Shown here: positions 7,455-13,544 of the stretch, one piece after another | How the letters are laid out: every line of letters begins with the position of its first letter | Numbering within the stretch: position 1 is the first letter of the stretch | From: Candidatus Sumerlaeota bacterium | GTDB lineage: Bacteria; UBP6; UBA1177 | Assembly: GCA_007136595.1 (NCBI GenBank) | Contig: SLGQ01000249.1 | Location: 1 to 13,544 of the forward strand | Direction of reading: 5' to 3' | Length of the DNA stretch: 13,544 bases | Notes under the pieces: generated by a model | The model's input: only the letters and a program-made list of their open reading frames with translations | Told to the model about the DNA's origin: nothing | Databases searched by the model: none | Position numbers and translations under genes: made by a program

Positions 7455-9140
7455 TTAATCATTCCACGAATAATAATGTCCGTTATGGGTAGCATGGTCG
7501 GCTGTATTCAAAGTACTGCAATTTTGAATAACAATGTTATTTATTGTAGGATAATCCTTATCTTTGTCATAGTTGGATATTGCGGCTCCCCTTGCATACA
7601 TCCAGTGAGGACCGCTGTTAAAATGAATTAAAGAAGTGGGCCAGCAACCATCAAAATTCTGACAGGAATAAAATGTTTCATTGTGATACCATGTACCTAT
7701 CCTCTCGGGTTGAGCTCTCCCGCCTGATATGGTAACACCGTCAAGAACGGCAGAGCTGTTCACACCGTTTCCATTATGCCTGAAAACATTATATGATTTC
7801 TGAGTGTCGGCACCGGTATGATCTCCACTGATTATAACCCTGTGGGCTTCAGTAAAATCGGCAGCCCCGGGAAGCCTTCTTTGTGAAAACTCAGTTTCAT
7901 CCCCTTTAAATCCCCCATATACCGCAACATTGTTCACAAGAGAAAAATGTTTGTGTCTATTTCCGAAAGGCTGTGGAGTAGCCTGCCCTGCAAGTGTAGC
8001 AAAATAAGCGGCACCTACCCCGTCATGACCATATCTTACCTCAAACCATGGTTGCTGGGGGTTGGAACCGGTTTGTGTGTATGTAATAGCTACATTATCT
8101 CCTGATTCAACAGTAAAATTGTACCAGTTAGATTCTTTTCCGCTTGCAAGAGTAAGATTGTCGTGAACTATTGTTCCACCGACCGATATTCTAAGTCTTG
8201 CATTATGCCAACCATTCGTTGCTCTCAATCTTAAAGAAAAGTTCCCGGCAGCAAAAGAAGGTCTGTATGTCCCTCCTGCAACCCAAATATCAATACTTCC
8301 AAAAATTTCTTCTCTGATCAACCGTCTTGCTTCATCAAGTGCTCTTTGAAGGTCGGTAAAAGCGTTTTCCCAACTTGAACCGTCATTTGATCCACTCGCA
8401 CTCACCTTTACATATAATCTCGGAGCCTGAACAAATCCGGTACATGAATCGTTGCACTCCGGATCTATCCCCGGATCACATTCCTCATTTGTTCCCGGCA
8501 TCTTTTCACAATTGTCATATCCGGTGCAGTCTGCTCTTTGAATTATACCGTCACCACAGTAAATGTTGATCCCTTCTTCTTCCTTGCATTCCGATGTACA
8601 AACTGTGCATGGAGAAACTTCCCCGTAAGGACAGTAAGGATTCCCGTTATTCTCGAAACCGAAATCACACTCTTCACCCTCTTCAACTATTTCATTACCG
8701 CAAACTGGGTCTTCTCCAGTATTCCCAGTATTCCCAGTATTTCCAGTGTTCCCAGTGTCTCCAGTATCTCCAGTATCTCCAGTATCTCCAGTATCTCCAG
8801 TATCTCCAGTATCTCCAGTATCTCCAGTATCTCCAGTATTTCCTGTATTCCCAGTATCTCCTGCATTTCCGGTGTCTCCAGTATTTCCAGTGACTCCAGT
8901 ATCTCCAGTAATTCCAGTGTTTCCAGTATCTCCAGTAATTCCAGTGTTTCCAGTGTTTCCAGTATCTCCGAGTTCATCTGTTTCCATACAGACACCATTG
9001 TTGCAAACATGTCCGGGGGGGCAGTCAAGTGCCGTAATACACATAGTTTGAGGCTCTTCAGAACCGCATGAGAAAACAAATCCGATTATTATTAAGCAAA
9101 TCCCTAATAAACCGATCAATTTATTTCTGCCAAAACACAT
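7455..9140 (-). CDS. Surface lipoprotein: collagen-like stalk and interrupted, shortened beta-helix
   Basis: First gene of the array, 561 residues. ATG 9140 follows GGGGG with a suitable spacer, 27 bases downstream of the predicted transcription start. The lipobox is FVFSC (Cys25). The four-cysteine motif MCITALDC...CNNGVCM covers 34-51. Twenty-eight Gly-X-Thr units span 58-141. Two cysteine-rich units follow (CGNEIVEEGEEC at 147; CGDGIIQ...NEECDPG). A beta-helix entry motif begins at 241 (RLYVKVSASGSNDGSSWENAF, IWVAGGTYRPSF). About 95 residues (301-395) absent from the 7422-5596 homologue are inserted here; they resemble a small beta-sandwich (NGWHNARLRISVGG, VESGDNVAITYTQ). The helix then resumes at VAVYGGFKGDETEFSQR. 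The protein stops at YSWND, roughly where the GGAI repeats begin in its neighbour, so the helix looks shortened. The function is probably surface binding. Confidence 0.9.
   Translation of the reverse strand: MCFGRNKLIGLLGICLIIIGFVFSCGSEEPQTMCITALDCPPGHVCNNGVCMETDELGDTGNTGNTGITGDTGNTGITGDTGVTGNTGDTGNAGDTGNTGNTGDTGDTGDTGDTGDTGDTGDTGDTGDTGNTGNTGNTGNTGEDPVCGNEIVEEGEECDFGFENNGNPYCPYGEVSPCTVCTSECKEEEGINIYCGDGIIQRADCTGYDNCEKMPGTNEECDPGIDPECNDSCTGFVQAPRLYVKVSASGSNDGSSWENAFTDLQRALDEARRLIREEIFGSIDIWVAGGTYRPSFAAGNFSLRLRATNGWHNARLRISVGGTIVHDNLTLASGKESNWYNFTVESGDNVAITYTQTGSNPQQPWFEVRYGHDGVGAAYFATLAGQATPQPFGNRHKHFSLVNNVAVYGGFKGDETEFSQRRLPGAADFTEAHRVIISGDHTGADTQKSYNVFRHNGNGVNSSAVLDGVTISGGRAQPERIGTWYHNETFYSCQNFDGCWPTSLIHFNSGPHWMYARGAAISNYDKDKDYPTINNIVIQNCSTLNTADHATHNGHYYSWND
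8718..8969 (-). repeat. 9-bp tandem repeat, 28 units, encoding Gly-Asp/Asn-Thr tract
   Basis: Twenty-eight in-frame units. The N-terminal half is mixed (D, N, I, V and one GNA), then nine identical GDT units (plus strand tatctccag) and four GNT units. The uniform block suggests recent expansion and the mixed block an older part. Confidence 0.95.
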
Positions 9141-9173
9141 ATTTTAACCCCCTGAATAATCGACACTTGTAAT

Positions 9174-9201
9174 ATTTTACAAATAACCTGACTCCAGTCA
9201 A
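9174..9201 (-). promoter_or_regulatory. Predicted sigma-70-type promoter of the lipoprotein array
   Basis: On the minus strand the -35 TTGACT (plus 9196-9201) and the -10 TAAAAT (plus 9174-9179) are separated by 16 bp. Transcription would begin near 9167, about 27 bases before the ATG at 9140, with the GGGGG ribosome-binding site between. The -35 lies in a short inverted repeat (TGACT CC AGTCA, about 9189-9200) that could be an operator. Confidence 0.6.
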
Positions 9202-9249
9202 GGTTAAAAGTTCCTGAATTTATCTTATTTTCAAAACTCAACTTCTTTT

Positions 9250-9291
9250 TTCAACCAAGCTCATTACAGCTAACCAGCTTTATTTGTTGAA
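9250..9291. promoter_or_regulatory. Imperfect dyad between the divergent promoters
   Basis: TTCAAC (9250-9255) and AAGCT (9257-9261) pair with AGCTT (9276-9280) and GTTGAA (9286-9291), and a second small dyad (AGCTAACCAGCT) overlaps the centre. It lies between the two divergent transcription units. A regulator site is possible, and so is chance in AT-rich DNA. There is no T-run that would make it a convincing terminator. Confidence 0.25.
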
Positions 9292-9350
9292 TTATTTTCC
9301 ACCGCAATGTGTGTTGACCCTAAAATTTTTTCTATACAACTTTTTTCTGC

Positions 9351-9380
9351 TATAATCATTTCGATTTTTTTTCGGGAGGA
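9351..9380 (+). promoter_or_regulatory. Candidate -10 box and strong ribosome-binding site of the 9384 gene
   Basis: A perfect TATAAT stands at 9351-9356 and GGGAGGA at 9374-9380, four bases before the ATG counted from GGAGG. No good -35 sits 16-18 bp upstream. The nearest TTGACC, at 9314-9319, is too far away for this box, so the promoter may need an activator or rely on the -10. Confidence 0.45.
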
Positions 9381-9383
9381 TCC

Positions 9384-9695
9384 ATGGCTTTTATAAGAGG
9401 TTTTATATTTTTTTCGGTAGTGATCGGCTCTTTGATGACTATGGATTACTTTCTTGCCAAAAGAGCAAATGAATTAATTGCTCAAGTTGAAACAGCAAGA
9501 GGTAGTAGAAAAGAAATAGTCTTTACCGATAAGCCTGCCGACATCTGCAATGCCCTGACAGGAGGAATCTGGCTTAAACCGATCATGGTTTTCACATCAA
9601 AGATCACACCCCCGCAAGGATGCACAGTAACAGTAAAAGGCGGTCGCTGCTCCAGAGGACTTAAACACGACCTAATATTCAGATGCGTTGATTGA
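9384..9695 (+). CDS. Small membrane-anchored or secreted protein with four cysteines, unknown function
   Basis: A 103-residue protein not recognised as a known family. The start is well supported by GGGAGGA. Residues 4-20 are hydrophobic (IRGFIFFSVVIGSLMTM) and act either as a signal peptide or an N-terminal membrane anchor. A short, possibly helical, stretch follows (ANELIAQVETARG). The remainder carries four cysteines (C55, C80, C89, C101), an even number compatible with two disulfides in the periplasm. Part of this pattern (GCTVTVKGGRCSRG) looks like a compact beta-hairpin. The N-terminal helix followed by a disulfide-containing domain slightly recalls minor pilins, but no prepilin cleavage motif is seen. 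It is divergent from the lipoprotein array. Confidence 0.7.
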   Translation: MAFIRGFIFFSVVIGSLMTMDYFLAKRANELIAQVETARGSRKEIVFTDKPADICNALTGGIWLKPIMVFTSKITPPQGCTVTVKGGRCSRGLKHDLIFRCVD

Positions 9696-9707
9696 TCTAA
9701 GTTCCTG

Positions 9708-9869
9708 ACCTCTGACATATTTTCCCATAAAAACAACTTGACTTTGCATTTCATAGTATTACAAAAAGAGCTTGAAGAATTTTTTGGAACGAAAGTTGAC
9801 CTCGTTGACAAAAGCACACAGATCAACATTAAAAACAGCCTGATACTCAAAGAGGTGGTTTATGTCTAG
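9708..9869 (+). pseudogene. Remnant of MNT-type nucleotidyltransferase antitoxin (MntA-like)
   Basis: A reading frame without a plausible start codon encodes TSDIF...LHFIVLQKELEEFFGTKVDLVDK...ILKEVVYV and stops at 9867-9869. The LQKELEE-G-KVDLV and ILKEVVYV patterns are the usual C-terminal half of small MNT-domain nucleotidyltransferases paired with HEPN proteins. Only a degraded trace of the catalytic GSxxxSDxD region remains (TSDI), and the stretch of residues after SDI seems deleted. The end overlaps the next reading frame by 8 bp, exactly as in intact MNT/HEPN pairs. It is judged inactive. Confidence 0.65.
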
Positions 9870-9999
9870 GAAAAGTGATATGGCAAGACTTCGGTTTACA
9901 CTTAAAATGATCGAAGTAATAGAGGTCATATGCAAAAGACATAACGGCATAAAAAGTGCTTTGAACGACATTGAAGGTCAAAATGCAATATTTATTTAA
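9862..9999 (+). pseudogene. Truncated HEPN (DUF86, HepT-like) toxin remnant, 45 codons
   Basis: ATG 9862 opens a 45-residue frame (MSRKSDMARLRFTLKMIEVI...ALNDIEGQNAIFI) whose first helix and D-x-x-x-QNAI segment fit the N-terminus of DUF86/HEPN toxins. Those are normally about 110-140 residues long. The RX4-6H ribonuclease motif, near the C-terminus of the family, is missing. The frame ends at TAA 9997-9999, 8 bp before the ATG of the HNH gene, and no continuation was found. Together with the MNT remnant it marks a decayed type VII toxin-antitoxin pair. A functional 45-residue peptide cannot be excluded but is unlikely. Confidence 0.65.
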
Positions 10000-10007
10000 G
10001 TGTTAAA

Positions 10008-11411
10008 ATGACTACACAAAATTGGCATACTGAATTCAACCCATCGAAGTTTTTAAGCCGAGTAAATTTATCTCAGCTTATTGAAAAAAACGAGGCCTAC
10101 AACGAAAGTATGATCAGCAATTCAAATACTCCCTGCATAATGTGTCAAAAAACCTACACTCGCGGTATTTTGCTAAATGACAAGTCATTTCTTTGTCAAC
10201 ATTGCTACTCTGAGGTTTCAATGATTTCATACCCCGAAAAATACGAAACACTACGACGCCAGTTCATTATAGACACAGAAGCACGAAGACTTGCATGGGA
10301 AGCTTTTAAAGAAAAGTTTGAACATAAGTCAGAAGAAAGTTTTATGGTATATTTTGGTTGGGTATCAATTTTTCTCGTTTTTTTTCACCCTGTTTTTTTG
10401 GTTCTGACACTCATTCTTCTGGCTATCGGCTATTTGAGCAATTATGTTGACAAAGTGAAAATGGATGAATGGCTTTCTCGAAAAAAGCAGTGGGAGGAAA
10501 GCAACTCACTTCCGAAAGAACCAACGCTAAAGCATTTTCATGATCCAACAGCAGAACTATCCCAAAAAGATTTGAAAATTCTAAAGATATTTAACCACTG
10601 GCCTGGATACCCTCCTTTTTGGAAGTACCTTCGCTCTATAGTTATAAATCGGGATTCTAATCGTTGCCAAGTAACCGGATGTCCCTCTAGACTGGAATTA
10701 CATGTTCATCATATTTGTCCAGTCGCAGATGGAGGATCCCATTCGCCGGACAACCTTGTTTCTCTATGTTGTTTTCATCATGCACTTGAGCCTGAAAAAG
10801 GTCACGAAAGGATTTGGGGAGATATAAAAACAAAGTTTTTTACTCTCGTTTGTGCACATGAAAGAACTAACAGGGCAATAGAGGGAACTCATCAAGTCAA
10901 GGCTCATTTACGAAGATTACAACTTGTAACTCTTAATGAATTGCGTGATTTGACAAAAACTTATGGGTTTTGTTGTCCCCATTGTGGTGAAACTAAAATT
11001 AAGTTTCTTCTACTTACTAGGAGAAACATTATCCAAGTTGATTGTCCTGCCTGCCAAAAAACAGCGGAACTTCCCCAGCAAACAACTGAAGAAAGTGGAT
11101 CTCTTCTTGCTGAAGTATTAGGTGTTTCACGAAATAAAGGTAAATGGAAAACCCGATGGGATACGCTCTATGAAAAGAGAAATTCTACATGGGGCACATG
11201 GAAAAGTTCTTCAATAACTGAAAAACGCAAACAACATAAAGAAAAAGTTAAAACAATGAAATCTGCTCCTATATGTCCGAAATGCAAATCACCAATGAAA
11301 CTAATAAGACCCGGTTATAAAGACAAATGGAAAACTTTTTGGGGTTGTACACAATACATAGTTACGGGATGTAAAGGAAGCAGGAGATACGTTCCCCAAA
11401 AGGGCGAATAA
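10008..11411 (+). CDS. Membrane-hairpin HNH endonuclease-like protein with three zinc-binding modules
   Basis: A 467-residue protein. Modules in order: a CxxC...CxxC zinc finger (C43, C46, C63, C66); a charged helix; a hydrophobic hairpin at about 112-148 (FGWVSIFLVFF-HP-VFLVLTLILLAIGYL) predicted to insert in the inner membrane; an HNH nuclease domain at about 209-262 (C220, C225, HVHHI at 232-236, GG, DNL at 248-250, C254 and H257/H258); a zinc ribbon (C323, C326, C346, C349); and a C-terminal topoisomerase-type zinc finger (C423, C426, C447, C455; CPKCKSPMKLIRPG...FWGC). All expected HNH and cysteine positions are present, so it appears intact and is likely a DNA nuclease acting near the membrane. 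The start has only a weak ribosome-binding site. The gene directly abuts a broken HEPN/MNT pair, suggesting insertion there. Defence against mobile DNA is a plausible role by inference; the full architecture is not one I can name. Confidence 0.85.
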   Translation: MTTQNWHTEFNPSKFLSRVNLSQLIEKNEAYNESMISNSNTPCIMCQKTYTRGILLNDKSFLCQHCYSEVSMISYPEKYETLRRQFIIDTEARRLAWEAFKEKFEHKSEESFMVYFGWVSIFLVFFHPVFLVLTLILLAIGYLSNYVDKVKMDEWLSRKKQWEESNSLPKEPTLKHFHDPTAELSQKDLKILKIFNHWPGYPPFWKYLRSIVINRDSNRCQVTGCPSRLELHVHHICPVADGGSHSPDNLVSLCCFHHALEPEKGHERIWGDIKTKFFTLVCAHERTNRAIEGTHQVKAHLRRLQLVTLNELRDLTKTYGFCCPHCGETKIKFLLLTRRNIIQVDCPACQKTAELPQQTTEESGSLLAEVLGVSRNKGKWKTRWDTLYEKRNSTWGTWKSSSITEKRKQHKEKVKTMKSAPICPKCKSPMKLIRPGYKDKWKTFWGCTQYIVTGCKGSRRYVPQKGE

Positions 11412-11448
11412 TTGCAGATATTAACAACAAGATTCGGAGACAAAAGAG

Positions 11449-11883
11449 ATGGTAACCCAAAAAATTTTTCAGGCTTTTAAATTGCATGGTTGCAAAGTGC
11501 ACTCTTCACAGTTATTATTGCCACAAGTATTTCCATTCTATGCCGACATACAAATTGCAAGAATTATAAAATTTCTTTTTGTTATCTTCCTAGCTGGTTC
11601 TACTGCTATCAGCTGCAGTCGCGGACCCGAGGTTAAAATGCGCGGAAAATATATAAATGAGAACCAACAGGCTAACCTGGAAATAACATCTGAAAAAATG
11701 GTCGTTAGTAGCGGACCTTTGACGATTGGAGCAGACTACCAAGTTCTCAATGTTAACGGCACAGATGTGACAGTAGAATTAAGTGCACCAAATACACCCA
11801 AAGCCACAATGGTAGTTACGGTGAATGAGAACTATTTAGAAATAGATAATTTCCTGTTCGGCGGAACATGGACCCGGAAGTGA
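11449..11883 (+). CDS. Small putative lipoprotein, unknown function
   Basis: A 144-residue protein. ATG 11449 has GGAG nine bases upstream. The hydrophobic segment 38-55 (IARIIKFLFVIFLAG...) ends in a lipobox-like TAISC (Cys56), so the mature part would be about 88 residues. The N-terminal extension before the hydrophobic core (about 37 residues) is unusually long for a lipoprotein. No ATG, GTG or TTG occurs just before the core; a TTG at 11518 would shorten it. The mature domain (MRGKYINENQQANLEITSEKM... to FGGTWTRK) looks like an all-beta fold, with opening GKY and closing GTW strands as in small lipocalin-like domains. I cannot assign a family. It starts 38 bp after the HNH gene on the same strand, so co-transcription is possible. 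Confidence 0.6.
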   Translation: MVTQKIFQAFKLHGCKVHSSQLLLPQVFPFYADIQIARIIKFLFVIFLAGSTAISCSRGPEVKMRGKYINENQQANLEITSEKMVVSSGPLTIGADYQVLNVNGTDVTVELSAPNTPKATMVVTVNENYLEIDNFLFGGTWTRK

Positions 11884-11942
11884 GATAGTCGTACAGCAAC
11901 TTGTTTGAACAAAGATCTTGAAATTAAACTTTATACTATTTG
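11884..11942. other. Short convergent intergenic gap
   Basis: 59 bp between two convergent genes. I see no stem followed by a T-run on either strand; a TTGTT/AACAA pair near 11905 has a two-base loop and cannot form a proper terminator. Confidence 0.4.
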
Positions 11943-13544
11943 TTAATCTTGAAATGAATTACTCTTTTTTATAAACGCAAAAACTTCTTCTGTTAAATCC
12001 TTTGCTTTTTCTGACATATTTTCCCAATTTACAATTTTGGAAACTTCTTCTGCAAGTTTTAATTTATAGTAAGTCCCTATAGTTCCACTTTTTGCCAAAA
12101 ATGGTTCGGGAAGAACATCTGCTCCAATTTTCTCAACAATATATTTTCCAACATACGAATCAAAAAAATCTTCTCCTATTGTTATTTCATCAACCTTGCT
12201 TCCAATGTTAGAAAAAATTTGTTTTAAAGTCCCTCTTAGCAAGCTTTCGCTTAAAAGGTTCTCAACTTCTCTCACATCTAATCTTTTATATCTGAACTTT
12301 CCATTGTTTTTCGAGCTCATTCTTTCATACATCTCATGTTTTTTATCTTTTTTTTCATCCTTGTCGGCGATGAGAAATATTTTGTTTGAAAGGAACTGTC
12401 CCTCAATTTTATCCATTAATTCTTTTTGACTATCATCAAAAACATAATGAGAAAGATTTGATCCAGCATATTCAAAAAATGAGTAATGGATTCCTTCTTT
12501 TAAAACAAAGTCTTCTTTGCCACTGTTTTTCAAGTTTTCCTGATATGCCTTCAAATATGCTTTCAAGTAAATCCTGTCTGTTATTCCTTCAACCCATATA
12601 CTGCAATTCGACATAAAAAGAGAGGAATTGTTAACACCCAAAAGAGAGAGTATGTTGTTGTCACCAGAAACAACATTTTTCACCAAGAATTTCTGCTCTT
12701 TTTCATTTTTTTCAAATGTATAGATGGAAATGTTTTTTTCGTTTGTTTCAAGAGAAATATCCAATAAGTTATTTGAGTGTGTTGCGATAAAAAACTTAAA
12801 ATTATCAAACTCTTCAGACTGGAGTATTTCAACGAACCTTCTCTGCAAGCCTGGATGTAAAAATATTTCCGGCTCTTCAATAAAAACGAACATATTTTTT
12901 TCTGAATTCTTAAAAAGAGGATAAGTCATTATTATCAACTGCTGAATTCCATCTCCAACCTCATAAATTGGAAAATCTTTTTCGTCTCCAATTTTAATAT
13001 GAAGAACATCTGAATCAATGTGAGGTACAAGGTTAACAGGCTTGTTACCAAAAAAACTCTCAGATAGAAACCTTTCGTAACTCTTTATTATTTCTCGATC
13101 TTCAGCGTATCCAAGAAGGTGCCTTTTCACATCTTCATAAAGTTCTAAACCTGCAAAGATTTCCTTCGGATCTGAGGAACCAATAGAATTTTTGAAATAA
13201 TCGTCTTCTGTTCTTTTTTTATAGCAATTCTCATTTTCATTTTTATTTGGATTTAATGGCCTAAGTCCTCTTAGAACAGGTATATATAAATAATTAAGAA
13301 GGTAAGGGTTGAATGGGTCAACCATCTTAATATATTTCTTATTAATTTTTTGAACTTCAGGGATTAAGAAGTTTTTTATTCTATCATTATTCGGCATTCC
13401 AGATCTTAAAAACCTATCTTTGAGCAAGCCCTGATTATTAAATCTATCTTTTAAATAATATGCAAACTTTTCTCCAAAACTTAAATCTTTTTTATTAGAA
13501 CTTACAGTCCCCGAAGAATAATCAACATCAAGAAAACTATTAAA
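11943..13544 (-). CDS. OLD-family ATPase/TOPRIM nuclease, C-terminal part (runs off right edge)
   Basis: 533 residues are visible and the frame stays open to base 13544, so the start and the Walker A motif lie outside. The TTG at 13427 is an internal codon. Visible motifs: YIPVLRGLRP, typical of AAA_15/AAA_21 ATPases; an ABC-signature-like YEVGDGIQQL; Walker B NMFVFIEEPEIFLHP; and the switch histidine in FFIATHSNN. A TOPRIM domain follows (SIWVEGITDRIYLKAYL, then IFLIADKDEK), supplying the acidic metal ligands E and DxD. This ATPase-TOPRIM order defines OLD family nucleases, including GajA of Gabija. A GajB-like UvrD helicase would lie downstream of gajA, but here the next gene is a convergent small lipoprotein, so this is more likely a stand-alone (class 1) OLD protein or one with an upstream partner. 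Probable role: defence or DNA processing. Confidence 0.85.
   Translation of the reverse strand, partial: FNSFLDVDYSSGTVSSNKKDLSFGEKFAYYLKDRFNNQGLLKDRFLRSGMPNNDRIKNFLIPEVQKINKKYIKMVDPFNPYLLNYLYIPVLRGLRPLNPNKNENENCYKKRTEDDYFKNSIGSSDPKEIFAGLELYEDVKRHLLGYAEDREIIKSYERFLSESFFGNKPVNLVPHIDSDVLHIKIGDEKDFPIYEVGDGIQQLIIMTYPLFKNSEKNMFVFIEEPEIFLHPGLQRRFVEILQSEEFDNFKFFIATHSNNLLDISLETNEKNISIYTFEKNEKEQKFLVKNVVSGDNNILSLLGVNNSSLFMSNCSIWVEGITDRIYLKAYLKAYQENLKNSGKEDFVLKEGIHYSFFEYAGSNLSHYVFDDSQKELMDKIEGQFLSNKIFLIADKDEKKDKKHEMYERMSSKNNGKFRYKRLDVREVENLLSESLLRGTLKQIFSNIGSKVDEITIGEDFFDSYVGKYIVEKIGADVLPEPFLAKSGTIGTYYKLKLAEEVSKIVNWENMSEKAKDLTEEVFAFIKKSNSFQD

Noticed and set aside
9482..9850. Minus-strand frame of 122 codons across the 9384 gene and the MNT remnant
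   Set aside because: It overlaps two better-supported plus-strand features, lacks a ribosome-binding site and shows no recognisable motif.
9711..12026. 17-bp direct repeat (TCTGACATATTTTCCCA) at 9711-9727 and 12010-12026, possible insertion boundaries
   Set aside because: The second copy lies within the OLD coding sequence, 22 codons before its natural end, and the interval shows no integrase or transposase. It is AT-rich and probably chance, though only a comparison with relatives would settle it.
13248..13427. TTG at 13427 as the start of the OLD gene
   Set aside because: The same frame continues upstream without a stop to the window edge, and the ATPase would otherwise lack its N-terminal half, including Walker A.

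Overview
The window looks like part of a Gram-negative chromosome of fairly low GC content. Nearly everything left of position 9140 is a minus-strand run of surface lipoproteins built from repeats. These repeats include Myxococcus-type cysteine-rich (DUF4215-like) units, collagen-like Gly-X-Thr tracts, ALK-type glycine-rich domains and Pmp-like beta-helices. Such combinations are typical of deltaproteobacterial or Myxococcota-related genomes, but the sequence alone does not fix the taxon.

Region 1 (1-9140, minus strand) is a six-gene array read right to left: 9140-7455, 7422-5596, 5591-3687, 3660-2074, 1991-363 and 324 to beyond base 1. The gaps are only 4-82 bp, so it is probably one operon, served by a good sigma-70-type promoter at 9174-9201. 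All six products start with a lipoprotein signal peptide. Five of them (all but 7422-5596) then carry a four-cysteine motif and a collagen-like stalk of 9-bp (three-residue) repeats. The distal domains differ: glycine-rich domain, NBR1-type Ig-like domain, LamG-like domain or beta-helix. The paralogues are mosaics. Two share nearly identical 5' ends and another pairing shares nearly identical 3' ends. In three proteins a globular domain is inserted inside another repeat or fold.

Region 2 (9141-9383) is a divergent intergenic region with candidate promoters in both directions and an imperfect dyad between them.

Region 3 (9384-11883, plus strand) holds a small membrane-anchored or secreted cysteine-containing protein, the decayed remains of an MNT/HEPN (MntA-HepT type) toxin-antitoxin pair, a 467-residue HNH nuclease-like protein with a membrane hairpin and three zinc-binding modules, and a small putative lipoprotein.

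Region 4 (11943-13544, minus strand) is the C-terminal part of an OLD-family protein (ABC-type ATPase plus TOPRIM). It is open to the right edge, so its start and Walker A motif lie outside the window. The right third resembles an accessory or defence-type neighbourhood. The left two thirds is a diversifying surface-protein locus.
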